DNA of 64,000 nt from Terrabacter sp040702505 (GCF_040702505.1 NZ_JBFBLC010000008.1:1-64000), one strand, 5' to 3'. Positions 1 through 8,117 are shown, numbered from the stretch's first letter. Notes: a model not told the origin generated them from the sequence alone. Translations and numbers: made by a program.

Positions 1-21
1 AAGTTGGCGGCCCGCATTCCA

Positions 22-38
22 GTGCGGAGGTGGCGGGA
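22..38. repeat. Truncated copy of the tRNA-Ser(GCT) 3' end
   Basis: A 17-bp exact copy of positions 162-178, which encode the 3' acceptor end and part of the T-arm of the neighbouring minus-strand tRNA-Ser. The copy lies 140 bp beyond the tRNA 3' end in the same orientation. The bases to its right do not continue as a T-arm, so it is a fragment and not a second tRNA gene. Repeats of a tRNA 3' end are what site-specific integration leaves behind. The short distance suggests a scar or a minimal element, not a present-day island. The same arrangement occurs beside tRNA-Ser(TGA) at 4007-4024. Confidence 0.7.
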
Positions 39-113
39 GCCGTGGCGTTGGTCGTGGCTCGTTCCTCGCCCCGACCAGCCGCTCCTCCCAGCATCTCGCC
101 GCCTCCGCAGGGT

Positions 114-159
114 GAAATGCCGAATGCCCCCGAGCGAGCTCGGGGGCATTCGGCATTTC
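114..159. terminator. Long perfect hairpin downstream of tRNA-Ser(GCT)
   Basis: Arms 114-134 and 139-159 form an uninterrupted 21-bp stem with a four-base loop. It lies directly beyond the 3' end of the minus-strand tRNA gene, so it is probably its terminator, although no clear run of T follows on the minus strand. Because it is symmetric it could also stop transcription arriving from the left. Confidence 0.6.
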
Positions 160-164
160 CGGTG

Positions 165-251
165 CGGAGGTGGCGGGATTTGAACCCGCGAGAGGTTTTA
201 TCCTCAACCCGCTTAGCAGGCGGGCGCACTAGGCCACTATGCGACACCTCC
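165..251 (-). tRNA. tRNA-Ser (anticodon GCT)
   Basis: The minus strand folds as a class II tRNA of 87 nt. The acceptor pairs GGAGGTG with CACCTCC. The anticodon arm has a 5-bp stem CCCGC/GCGGG around the loop CTGCTAA, giving anticodon GCT for the serine AGY codons. A long variable arm follows, then a T-arm with GGTTCAAATCC. The discriminator base is G and CCA is not encoded. The strong hairpin at 114-159 lies just downstream, and a 17-bp copy of the 3' end lies at 22-38. Confidence 0.95.
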
Positions 252-443
252 GTGCCCACGACCGGGCCACCGGAGCGGCGTCGGATGCACGGGCCAGCAC
301 AGGCTACCGGCAGCCGAGCGCCCCGCCAAAACCGGGGCCGACGTGGAGTGCGACACCATACCCACACGGATGCCGCACATATCAGGTTCGCAAGGCACAA
401 TGTCCGGGCGGCACGTGAACAGCTGCCGACCAGAGAGGAACCC

Positions 444-1991
444 ATGACGTACCCGAACGCGCGCGGCCCGGTTGCACCGACCCGCGAGGCGCTGCGGCGC
501 GAACGCACCTCAGGTTTCCGCCGCGCTCTCGGCCTCACCGCGCTCGGCACGGTCCTGCCCGGGGCAGGGCTCACGCAGACCCGCAGCCGCATCGTCGGCT
601 GGGCGCTGCTGGGAGTCTCTCTCGCCGCGATCGTCGTCGGCGGCTACTACGTCATGCGCACGGGCCTGACCAACACCGCCCTGTCGGTGGTGGCGCGCCC
701 CAGCCTGCTCCAGGCCATCGCCGTCGTCCTCGTCGTCGGCGGCATCCTCTGGTGCGGCTCGATCATCCTCACCGCCGTGCAGGCACGCCCCAACCGGCTC
801 GATCGCGCCCGCACCCGCGTGCTCGCAGCCTTCACCACGCTGATGGTGTTCCTCGTCGCAGGCTCCTCGTTCAAGGTCGCCGAGTACGCCTCGATCACCC
901 AGAGCACCGTCTCGAAGGTCTTCGGCGTCGGCCCCACCACCGGCCACGGCGGCGCCCAGGTGGCGCAGGGCGACGACCCGTGGGCCGAGCAGGCCCGCGT
1001 CAACATCCTGCTGCTGGGCTCCGACGCCGGCTCGGACCGCGTCGGCATGCGCACCGACTCGATGATCCTGGCCAGCATCGACACCAAGTCCGGCCGCACC
1101 TCCCTCTTCTCGCTGCCGCGCAACCTCCTCAAGGCGCCTCTCGCGCCCAAGAGCCCGCTGCGCGCCATCTACCCCTCTGGCTACTTCGGCTCGCCCGACA
1201 GCACCTGCGACCAGGGCGCAGGCCAGTGCATGCTGACCAACCTCTACATGGATGCCGAGAACTACGCGAAGGCGCACCCCGGTGCCTACCCGTCCGGCGA
1301 CACCCCCGGCCGCATCGAGCTGCGCGGCGCCGTCGAGCAGATCACCGGGCTGACCGTCGACCAGATGGTCGTCATCGACCTGCACGGGTTCTCCCGCCTC
1401 ATCGACGCCATGGGCGGGATCGACATGAACGTCAAGCTCTCCGCCTACGGCACGAAGCTGACGATCGGCGGCGAGCACGACGCCAGCGGGCGCCTCTTCG
1501 GCGTCAAGGGCTACTTCGACCCCGGCTTCCAGCACCTCGACGGCTGGCACGCCCTCTGGTACGCCCGCACCCGCGCCGCCGACGACGACACCCACCGCCA
1601 GATGCGCCAGCGCTGCGTCGTGCAGGCGATCGTCAAGCAGGTCAACCCGGCGCAGATGGTCTCGAAGTACCCCGAGATCGCCAGCATCCTCAAGGACAAC
1701 ATCTACACCGACATCCCGGTGCAGAACCTGCCGGCGTTCGTGACGCTCGTCGAGCGGGTCCAGAAGTCCAAGATCAGCAGCACCTCGCTGAACTCGGCCC
1801 AGGCCAACTACAGCCGCCCCGACTACGACCTCATCAGGCAGCTCATCGCCAAGGCGATCGCCCCGCCGAAGACCAACCCGACGCCGGACTCCACCCCCAC
1901 GACGAGCCCGACGACGAGCTCGACGAAGAGCCCGACGAAGACGTCGACGCCCAAGCCGAGCCCGACGGCCGATCCCTACGAGACCTGCTGA
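444..1991 (+). CDS. LytR-CpsA-Psr (LCP) family cell-wall polymer ligase
   Basis: Predicted 515-aa membrane protein. Three hydrophobic segments at about residues 48-68, 83-107 and 116-138 precede an extracytoplasmic LCP domain at about 180-420. Family hallmarks visible are NILLLGSD, MRTDSMIL and FSLPRNL, including the Arg and Asp residues that bind the prenyl pyrophosphate. The last 40 residues are a low-complexity Thr/Ser/Pro tail that probably spans or sits in the wall. LCP proteins transfer secondary glycopolymers from lipid carriers to peptidoglycan or arabinogalactan-like acceptors. The ATG at 444 is chosen because GAGAGGAA lies 5-10 nt upstream; the frame stays open further 5' but that part runs through the tRNA. 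No LytR_C domain is seen. It is followed by the terminator at 2080-2112 and faces the convergent cold-shock gene. Confidence 0.9.
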   Translation: MTYPNARGPVAPTREALRRERTSGFRRALGLTALGTVLPGAGLTQTRSRIVGWALLGVSLAAIVVGGYYVMRTGLTNTALSVVARPSLLQAIAVVLVVGGILWCGSIILTAVQARPNRLDRARTRVLAAFTTLMVFLVAGSSFKVAEYASITQSTVSKVFGVGPTTGHGGAQVAQGDDPWAEQARVNILLLGSDAGSDRVGMRTDSMILASIDTKSGRTSLFSLPRNLLKAPLAPKSPLRAIYPSGYFGSPDSTCDQGAGQCMLTNLYMDAENYAKAHPGAYPSGDTPGRIELRGAVEQITGLTVDQMVVIDLHGFSRLIDAMGGIDMNVKLSAYGTKLTIGGEHDASGRLFGVKGYFDPGFQHLDGWHALWYARTRAADDDTHRQMRQRCVVQAIVKQVNPAQMVSKYPEIASILKDNIYTDIPVQNLPAFVTLVERVQKSKISSTSLNSAQANYSRPDYDLIRQLIAKAIAPPKTNPTPDSTPTTSPTTSSTKSPTKTSTPKPSPTADPYETC

Positions 1992-2079
1992 GCGGCACAC
2001 GTCCTCGGGCCTCGCGGGGTCCGGGGACGTGGGCCGGCGGCGAGCGTCGGCTGCGAGCGCCAGGCAGACCCGGGCAACA

Positions 2080-2112
2080 ACAAAGCCCCCGGCCGGTGGC
2101 CGGGGGCTTTGT
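2080..2112. terminator. Bidirectional intrinsic terminator
   Basis: The inverted repeat ACAAAGCCCCCGGCC / GGCCGGGGGCTTTGT has a three-base loop. It sits between the convergent LCP gene (plus) and cold-shock gene (minus) and carries A/T pairs at the stem base on both sides, so it can serve both transcripts. Confidence 0.85.
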
Positions 2113-2160
2113 CACAAACGACTGTGGTTGGTGTCGCTCGTTGCGTTGATCTCGAGTTGA

Positions 2161-2364
2161 TCAGAGCGGGCGAACTGCGTCGGCCTGCGGGCCCTTGGGG
2201 CCCTGGGTGACCTCGAACTCGACTCGCTGCGCCTCGTCCAGCGAACGGTAGCCGTTCGACTGAATGGCCGAGTAGTGGACGAAAACGTCGGGGCCGCCGC
2301 CGTCCTGGGCGATGAAGCCAAAGCCCTTCTCAGCGTTGAACCACTTGACGGTGCCCTGTGCCAT
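2161..2364 (-). CDS. Cold-shock domain protein (CspA family)
   Basis: A 67-aa protein made of a single cold-shock domain. RNP1 is seen as KGFGFI and RNP2 as VFVHYSAI, with the usual opening GTVKWFNAEKGF. Such proteins bind single-stranded RNA and DNA and melt mRNA structure in the cytoplasm. The ATG at 2364 is preceded by AAGGAAGAG. The frame is open upstream, but the residues there do not resemble the family. About 230 bp separate it from the next gene, which leaves room for the long 5' leader common in csp mRNAs; I did not identify a cold-box. Confidence 0.93.
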   Translation of the reverse strand: MAQGTVKWFNAEKGFGFIAQDGGGPDVFVHYSAIQSNGYRSLDEAQRVEFEVTQGPKGPQADAVRPL

Positions 2365-2592
2365 ACGGGTAACTCTTCCTTCTTTAGCGTGTGGAACGAC
2401 GCACCTCGCGCATCCCAAGTCGCCGCTTTGACTCCACTCGGCGGGCGAACCCACCGCCGTCGATAACAAAATCCCGTCATCGTTGCGGATGACGGGCGCC
2501 TGCTCGACTGCGAGGAACTGCAACTGCAACCGCGACGAACCTAGCAGACTACCGGGCGGTCGTCCCGGTGGATCGCAGCCCAGTTTCGGCGT

Positions 2593-3591
2593 TCAGTCCT
2601 CGTTCGCCGAACGGTCACGTGGCACCCCTCGCACGGCGAGGCGCGGGGGGCGGTCGCCGCGGATCGTGGCGACCATGTCGAGGGCCCGACGCGTCCCCCG
2701 CACGTCGTGCGTCCGGAAGACGGTGGCACCGAGCCACGCGGCCACTGCCGTCGCCGCGAGCGATCCTTCGAGGCGCTCCTCCGCGGGCAGGTCGAGCGTC
2801 TCCCCCACGAAATCTTTGCGCGAGATCGCCTGCAGCACTGGGTATCCCAGGGCGACGACGTCGGCGGTGTGGCGCAGCACCTCGAGCGAGTTGGCCGTCG
2901 TCTTGCCGAAGTCGAGGGTCGGGTCGACGAGGATGCGCTCCTTGGGTATGCCGGCCCGCTCGGCCACGCCGGCACCGCGGGCCAGGACCTGCACGACGTC
3001 CCGGACGACGTCGAGCGGGTCGTCGCCGTAGCTGACGTCGACGGGGTCGGTGCGCGGCGGCAGACCGCCGGTGTGTGAGATGACGTAGCCGGCGCCGATC
3101 TCGGAGGCGACGTGGACGAGGTCGCGGTCATGCCCCGCCCACGTGTCGTTGACGAGGTCGACCACCCCGGTCGCCTCACGGGCCACCTCGGAGCGCCAGG
3201 TGTCGAGGCTGAGCACGATCTCGGGGTGCTCGCTCCGGGCCCACTCGAGGAAGGGCACCACGCGGCGGACCTCCTCGTCGGCGTCCACCACCTCGCCCTC
3301 CTGGCCGGCGCGCACCCCGCCCACGTCGACGAGGTCCGCGCCCTGCTCGACGGCGGCGCGCAGCGCTGCCTTGGCCGACTCGAGGTCGGCATGGCGGTTG
3401 CCGCTGAAGAAGGAGTCGCGGGTGCGGTTGACGATCGCCATCACCGCCGGCGAGGCGGCGTCGAACCGGTGACCGCGCAGGACGAGCGGGCTCGCGGAGG
3501 GCAGCTGCACAGGGGCGATGCGGGCCAGGATCTCGGCGGTCTCGGGCGTCGGCTCGTGGCCTCCGTGTCTGATCACACCCTCGTATCTCAC
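2593..3591 (-). CDS. folP2: Dihydropteroate synthase paralog, FolP2-like
   Basis: A 332-aa TIM-barrel protein of the pterin-binding family. The pterin pocket pieces are recognisable: MAIVNRTRDSFF, LDTWR, VNDTW, ILVDPTLDFGKT and the closing RTHDV. Two loops that bind the p-aminobenzoate side differ from true DHPS. The usual NVTPDSF reads NRTRDSF, and the GGESTRPG loop reads GGVRAGQEG. This is the pattern of mycobacterial FolP2, whose DHPS activity is doubtful, so the substrate is open. The start is GTG at 3591 with GGGAG about 8 nt upstream. It stands alone, without other folate genes. Confidence 0.85.
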   Translation of the reverse strand: MRYEGVIRHGGHEPTPETAEILARIAPVQLPSASPLVLRGHRFDAASPAVMAIVNRTRDSFFSGNRHADLESAKAALRAAVEQGADLVDVGGVRAGQEGEVVDADEEVRRVVPFLEWARSEHPEIVLSLDTWRSEVAREATGVVDLVNDTWAGHDRDLVHVASEIGAGYVISHTGGLPPRTDPVDVSYGDDPLDVVRDVVQVLARGAGVAERAGIPKERILVDPTLDFGKTTANSLEVLRHTADVVALGYPVLQAISRKDFVGETLDLPAEERLEGSLAATAVAAWLGATVFRTHDVRGTRRALDMVATIRGDRPPRLAVRGVPRDRSANED

Positions 3592-3796
3592 GCACCCGCT
3601 CCCTGGTCAATGGTGTGATGGAGCATGGTTGCCGAACTGTTACCATTGTCCTGCAGACGTCATCCGCGGCCCGGCCAAGCTCCCGGCAGGGTCGCGGATG
3701 GTCGGCCGGTCCCGATCGTCCCGCAACGACGGTCGACCACCGAGTCGCGGTCGAGAGGTGACCAAGGCTCTGTCACAAGGAAACTGAATACAGAAA

Positions 3797-3907
3797 ATGT
3801 CGTACATCGTGTCGTTCTTCGCGGCCATGAACCGTCCGTCCAGGTCACTGCCGGTCGGTCAGTACAACTCCAGCACGACGTATGAGGAGAGGCTCGGCCT
3901 TCTCTGA
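3797..3907 (+). CDS. Candidate 36-aa small protein
   Basis: A short reading frame from ATG 3797 to TGA 3907, starting MSYIVSFFAAMNRPSR and ending YEERLGLL. About 85% of its codon third positions are G or C, as in real genes of this genome, and it lies in an otherwise empty interval. A textbook terminator with six T residues on the plus strand (3955-3986) follows 48 bp after the stop, which supports a plus-strand transcript. The ribosome site is weak: AAGGAA lies about 14 nt upstream. The first dozen residues are hydrophobic. I do not recognise the family and assign no function. Confidence 0.5.
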   Translation: MSYIVSFFAAMNRPSRSLPVGQYNSSTTYEERLGLL

Positions 3908-3954
3908 GGACGTCTGACCACTTCACCCGCTACACGGTGGAGCGCATGAAAACG

Positions 3955-3986
3955 AAGGGACTCCGGATCTCCGGAGCCCCTTTTTT
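3955..3986 (+). terminator. Intrinsic terminator with T-run
   Basis: Stem AAGGG(A)CTCCGG / CCGGAG(C)CCCTT with loop ATCT and one A-C mismatch, ending in six T on the plus strand. It follows the small gene at 3797. On the minus strand the sequence after the stem is TTCGTTTTC, so it may also end the tRNA-Ser(TGA) transcript. Confidence 0.8.
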
Positions 3987-4006
3987 CATGCCCGGACGCC
4001 CTAGCG

Positions 4007-4024
4007 GTGGCGGAGGGCGTGGGA
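4007..4024. repeat. Truncated copy of the tRNA-Ser(TGA) 3' end
   Basis: An 18-bp exact copy of 4095-4112, the 3' end of the minus-strand tRNA-Ser(TGA), placed 88 bp beyond it in the same orientation. A tract GCTCGTCCCTCGCTCC at 4032-4047 follows. It matches 14 of 16 bases of the tract at 57-72 that follows the copy beside tRNA-Ser(GCT). The two loci therefore share more than the tRNA ends. Confidence 0.7.
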
Positions 4025-4095
4025 CTCCGTCGCTCGTCCCTCGCTCCTCCTCGAATCGAGCGGCCCTCCGCCAAGGAGGCGGCTACGCCGACGAG

Positions 4096-4186
4096 TGGCG
4101 GAGGGCGTGGGATTCGAACCCACGATGGGCTATGAACCCATAGCGGTTTTCAAGACCGCCGCACTCGGCCACTATGCGAGCCCTCC
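4096..4186 (-). tRNA. tRNA-Ser (anticodon TGA)
   Basis: Class II tRNA on the minus strand. The acceptor pairs GGAGGGC with GCCCTCC, the discriminator is G, and CCA is encoded at 4096-4098. The anticodon loop CTTGAAA sits on a GCGGT/ACCGC stem, giving anticodon TGA, which reads UCA and other UCN codons. A long variable arm is present, and the T-arm contains GGTTCGAATCC. Confidence 0.95.
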
Positions 4187-4389
4187 AGTGGAGAGCCATT
4201 GTGCACCATCGAACATCCGCCCCCGCACTGACCTGCGCCTTCTTACGATGCGTCAGGCCGAGAAGCGGACGGTCGGCGACGACTGTCGATACGTCCCCGC
4301 CTGCCGCGTGCAGTTGGACAAGGCCTTCCACGAAGGGCGGCGTCGCGGCTGTGTCTGACAGACCCAGCGGCCGGTGCCAGACTCGGCGA

Positions 4390-4917
4390 ATGAAAGCGAC
4401 CCAGCTCCGCGCATTGCAGGAGCCGCTCAAACAGAAGTACCGGGACGACCCGACCATGGCGGTGACCCCGATCGGGGCCCGAGGGGATCTCCGCGACAAG
4501 GGGATCACCGCCACCGTCGACGGCTGGGCCGGTCCCGTCCGGGCGGGGCTGCACCCGGCTACCGGCGGCGATGGCAGCGACGCGTGCAGCGGAGACATGC
4601 TGCTCCAGGCGCTGCTCGCCTGCACGGGGGGCACGTTACGCAGCGTCGCCACCGCGATGGGTCTTGAGATCCGGTCCGCCGTCCTCCGGGCCGAGGGCTG
4701 CTTCGATGCCCGCGGGACCCTCGGCGTCGACAGGACCGTCCCGGTTGGTGTCACCGACATCGTGGTCACCGCTGTGCTCGACACCGACGCCAGTGAGCAG
4801 GAACTCGCGCGGTTGGCGAAGTCAGTGGAGCGGTACTGCGTCGTCGGCCAGTCGTTGCAACAGCCGCCGCGCTTTGTCGTACGCCCGAACTTCACGCCTG
4901 ACGGCAGCCGCGGATAA
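4390..4917 (+). CDS. OsmC family peroxiredoxin-like protein
   Basis: A 175-aa OsmC/Ohr-superfamily protein. The first active cysteine lies in the central helix segment LLQALLACTGGTLRSVA, and the second in VERYCVVGQS. These are the spacing and context of the redox cysteine pair that reduces organic hydroperoxides with a dithiol donor. An N-terminal extension of about 35 residues precedes the core. The start at ATG 4390 is chosen because the frame further upstream overlaps the tRNA-Ser gene; no strong ribosome site is visible. It is not linked to an OhrR gene here. Confidence 0.8.
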   Translation: MKATQLRALQEPLKQKYRDDPTMAVTPIGARGDLRDKGITATVDGWAGPVRAGLHPATGGDGSDACSGDMLLQALLACTGGTLRSVATAMGLEIRSAVLRAEGCFDARGTLGVDRTVPVGVTDIVVTAVLDTDASEQELARLAKSVERYCVVGQSLQQPPRFVVRPNFTPDGSRG

Positions 4918-4986
4918 GCGCCTGTTTGCGCTGACGGGCGATCGCTGTCGGATGACCGCTGCCCTCTGGGAGCCGATGACCCGCCT

Positions 4987-5226
4987 TCACTGCGAGGCTG
5001 ATGCTCGACCTGTCCATGCCCACACTGAAAGCCGAGTTTGTCGCCGATGCCAGCGAGCCCTCCGGCGCCACCGCGCAACTCCTGCGGATTGATGCCCACG
5101 TCCCAGCAGCTCCGCGTGCTGATCGGTGTCGACCTGCTCAGGGAGCCGGCCCTCGGCCTGCTGTGTCTTGTCCCGGCTATCGCGGCGCTTGGGGCACTCG
5201 ATGTGACTGCGCTTGTCGTTCGGCAT
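4987..5226 (-). CDS. Possible small hydrophilic protein, perhaps frameshifted
   Basis: Start ATG 5226 has a near-perfect ribosome site, GAAGGAGACGAAAG. The first 41 codons (MPNDKRSHIECPKRRDSRDK and on) have very high G/C third positions. After about codon 42 the third-position bias collapses in this frame and is better in the other two minus frames. This suggests a frameshift or decay in the second half. The predicted product is 79 aa, basic, with no recognised domain. It lies in a 519-bp interval (4918-5436) between the OsmC and FAD-oxidase genes in which I see nothing else. Function unknown. Confidence 0.35.
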   Translation of the reverse strand: MPNDKRSHIECPKRRDSRDKTQQAEGRLPEQVDTDQHAELLGRGHQSAGVARWRRRARWHRRQTRLSVWAWTGRASASQ

Positions 5227-5436
5227 CTTTCGTCTCCTTCGGCGTACCACTCAGAGCACCTATGCGGGGCTCGTCCGGATCCTGTCGGCTGCGAGGTCCA
5301 AGGAGGTACCGGACCTTCAGGGCGGCTCCTCGTTGTTCGCACCCAGACCCGTCCAAGCACGCCTACCGTCGAGAGAGCGGGTCACCAACCGCATGCGTAA
5401 TGACCCTTGGCCCGTGCCCGGAAAGGAGCAGACACG

Positions 5437-6822
5437 ATGACATCCACGGAGGCTTTGAGGTCGGCACTGGCTGGGTTCACCGGGTCGACGATCGGCCCTG
5501 ACGATCCTGGCTACGACACGGCGAGGCGGGTCTACAACGGCATGATCGACAAGTCACCCGCCCTCATCGCGCAAGCACGAACCGAAGCCGACGTCGTGCT
5601 GGCGGTCAACGTCGCGCGCGAGCACGACGTGCTTCTCGCGGTCCGCGGAGGCGGTCACAACGGCGGTGGGCTCGGCACGTGTGACCAGGGCCTCGTGATC
5701 GATCTCGCGGGCCTCGATGCCGTCGAGGTCGATCCCGATGCCAGGACCGTGCGGGTCGGCGGCGGGTGCACCTGGGGCCAGGTGGATCAGGCAACCAGCG
5801 CCTACGGGCTCGCCGTTCCGAGCGGAATCATCTCCACCACCGGCGTCGGCGGCTTGACCCTCGGCGGCGGCCTCGGACACTTGACCCGCGCCTACGGCCT
5901 GACGATCGACAACTTGCTTGCGGCTGAGGTTGTGCTCGCCGACGGACGCAGGGTCCGCGCCAGCGCCACGGAGGAACCCGACCTCTTCTGGGCTCTCCGC
6001 GGCGGAGGTGGCAACTTCGGGATCGTGACCTCGTTCACCTTCAAGCTGAACGACGTCTCACGCTTCGCCGCCGGCCCCACTTTCTGGGACATCGACCAGG
6101 GCGAACAGGTGCTGAAGGCGTACCGCGACTTCCTCCCAGACGCACCTCGGTCGCTCAACGGCTTCTTCGCCTACACCACCGTTCCTCCCGGGCCACCGTT
6201 TCCGGAGGAGCTCCACCTGCGTCCGGTGTGCGCAGTCGTCTGGGCTTGCATCGGCGACGAAGACGGTGCCCGTCAGTCGATGGCGCCGCTGCTGGACAGC
6301 GTCCCGGAACCATTGCTGCACGGCGTGGCCGCGATGCCGCACGCTGCGATGCAAAGCGCCTTTGACGCGCTCTACCCCAAGGGGCAGCAGTGGTACTGGC
6401 GGGCCGACTTCGTCAACACCGTCCCCGACGCTGCGGTCGAGATCCACCAGCGCTTCGGATCGGCGCTGCCGACCAGCGTGTCGACCATGCACCTGTACCC
6501 CATCGACGGGGCCGCGCACGACGTCGGGCCCAGCGACACGGCGTGGGCCTATCGCGACGCGACATGGGGATCTGTGTACGCCGGGGTCGGTCCCGAGCCA
6601 CCAGACGCCGAGAGCGTCCGGCGCTGGTCCATCGACTACTTCGAGGCGCTGCACCCATACTCGGCCGGGGGCGCATACGTGAACATGATGATGGACGAAG
6701 GCCAGGAGCGGGTCCAAGCGAGCTACCGCGACAACTACTCCAGATTGGCCCGCATCAAGAGGGCATATGACCCCAACAACCTCTTCAGGGTCAACCAAAA
6801 CATCAAGCCCGACGCGTCCTGA
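5437..6822 (+). CDS. BBE-type FAD-linked oxidoreductase
   Basis: A 461-aa protein with an N-terminal FAD_binding_4 (PCMH) domain at about residues 40-210 and a C-terminal berberine-bridge region ending YDPNNLFRVNQNI. The FAD-linking histidine is in VRGGGHNGGG. The second covalent FAD link of bicovalent members is a Cys before the GVGG loop. Here that segment reads SGIISTTGVGG, so the flavin is probably held by the His alone. Family members oxidise alcohols, sugars or alkaloid-type C-N bonds and pass electrons to oxygen. The substrate cannot be told. Start ATG 5437 has AAAGGAG upstream. Confidence 0.85.
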   Translation: MTSTEALRSALAGFTGSTIGPDDPGYDTARRVYNGMIDKSPALIAQARTEADVVLAVNVAREHDVLLAVRGGGHNGGGLGTCDQGLVIDLAGLDAVEVDPDARTVRVGGGCTWGQVDQATSAYGLAVPSGIISTTGVGGLTLGGGLGHLTRAYGLTIDNLLAAEVVLADGRRVRASATEEPDLFWALRGGGGNFGIVTSFTFKLNDVSRFAAGPTFWDIDQGEQVLKAYRDFLPDAPRSLNGFFAYTTVPPGPPFPEELHLRPVCAVVWACIGDEDGARQSMAPLLDSVPEPLLHGVAAMPHAAMQSAFDALYPKGQQWYWRADFVNTVPDAAVEIHQRFGSALPTSVSTMHLYPIDGAAHDVGPSDTAWAYRDATWGSVYAGVGPEPPDAESVRRWSIDYFEALHPYSAGGAYVNMMMDEGQERVQASYRDNYSRLARIKRAYDPNNLFRVNQNIKPDAS

Positions 6823-6983
6823 AAGGCGGACTCGCCACCATAGTCCCGATCGAACAAGGGCTGCCAGGATCGAGACCGCCGCCCTGGTGTCGGTGATGAT
6901 GCGTTTTGCGAGTGCCGCTTGTCCCTACCCACCTGGATGGGGCAGTGGTGACCGCTAGCATCGCCGGCCCTTGGCGCCCAGGG

Positions 6984-7475
6984 TCACGCGTTGGCCGCCG
7001 CCTCCATCGCGCGCTCGACCGCACTCGGGAAACGGGTCTCGAAGTCAAGCACAGCCACCCAGTCGGGCGTGACGAAGATTCGGGTCATGTGCGAGGTGAT
7101 CGCGCGGAGGTTGCCCAGCCACGCCTGCGCCTGCTCCTCACCGAGGGAGCGCCGGCACATGGCCTCATACTCGGGCGCCACCCCCTCGACGGTGTCCATC
7201 CGCACCGACCCGCGGATCTGAAGCACCTTGTACGGCATCTCGTCCGTGTCGATCGACACCGCGACTCGAGCGCCATCATGCAGAGCCTTGGTCTTCGGCG
7301 AGTCCGGCGGCGTGCCGAAGACGACCTCCGTTCCGTTCCAGTGGAACCCGATGGGCACCAGCCGAGGCGTGCCGTCCGTCCACAGGTAGGCAAGCCGTGC
7401 CGGTCGCGGAGACTGCAGCAGCCGCTGCGCCACCTCGTCCTGGAGGAGGGCGAGGCTCCCTTGGTGCGTCGTCAT
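6984..7475 (-). CDS. Pyridoxamine 5'-phosphate oxidase-like flavin split-barrel protein
   Basis: A 163-aa protein of the PNPOx-like/FDOR fold. The strand pattern ARLAYLWTDGTPRLVPIGF...WNGTEVVFGT...SPKTKALHDGARVAVSIDT is typical of small FMN- or F420-dependent members. These reduce or oxidise diverse small molecules, so the function stays general. The start at ATG 7475 has GGAG 8-11 nt upstream. The gene is convergent with the FAD oxidase and has no clear partner. Confidence 0.75.
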   Translation of the reverse strand: MTTHQGSLALLQDEVAQRLLQSPRPARLAYLWTDGTPRLVPIGFHWNGTEVVFGTPPDSPKTKALHDGARVAVSIDTDEMPYKVLQIRGSVRMDTVEGVAPEYEAMCRRSLGEEQAQAWLGNLRAITSHMTRIFVTPDWVAVLDFETRFPSAVERAMEAAANA

Positions 7476-7745
7476 GACACCACTCCATCCCTGTCGGCAG
7501 TGAGACCCCGTCTCCTTCAGCGTCCTCCTCCGCACGTCTCGTCGCGCCAGAATCCCCGATACGGGAGCCGCACCGGGGAACAGCCGGGCTCGGTCGTGAT
7601 GGTTCGGACGGGCCGCTCAGGACTCCGCCGTTGTTGGGAGGCAGGCCCTTTCTACGACACCGACGCGAATGGGTGCCTGCTCAACAGCGTGCGGCGTTTA
7701 CCTCTCATGCCGCAACGGGAAAGACCCATGGTCCGGCGGGTAGGA

Positions 7746-8117
7746 CTACCTGGTGGCGTCCACGCCATAACGCAGCACGAGCTTCGCTACAGAGACCGGG
7801 CGCCCCGACAGCGCCATCAGCTCGGGATCATCGGCCATCGCGGCGATCGCACGGCCCACACCCTCCGGCGACTGCGACCCGGTCAGGTCCAGATGTTCGG
7901 CGAACTGCATGACGCCCTCGGTCCGCACCAAGCCCGGATACACCGCTAGGCACGCGACACCGTGGGGTCGCAACTGGGTCGCTGCGGACTCGACGAGGCT
8001 GTCGTCGGCACGCTTGGCCGCCGAGTAGGCCGCCCCGACGATGTCACCGGGTCTCGAAACATCGGTCACCCAGGCCACCCGTCGCAGCTCGACAATGGCG
8101 GCACCTGAGGTCGTCAT
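7746..8117 (-). pseudogene. Remnant of a short-chain dehydrogenase/reductase
   Basis: About 123 residues matching only the C-terminal half of an SDR. The catalytic YSAAK motif and the following LRPHGVACLAVYPGLVRTEG are intact. The N-terminal Rossmann part with the TGxxxGxG cofactor motif and the NNAG motif is missing, and nothing like it is found in the 180 bp upstream. A full SDR is about 250 aa. It could not bind NAD(P) as it stands, so it is most likely a decaying gene. It fits the mosaic, loosely packed character of 4.2-8.3 kb. Confidence 0.6.

Noticed and set aside
22..38. A second tRNA-Ser gene at the left edge
   Set aside because: Only the 17 bases of the 3' end match; bases to the right do not form a T-arm, anticodon arm or acceptor partner.
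510..2000. A 496-codon minus-strand frame opposite the LCP gene
   Set aside because: Shadow of the LCP gene, made of Arg/Ala/Gly/Val repeats without a ribosome site.
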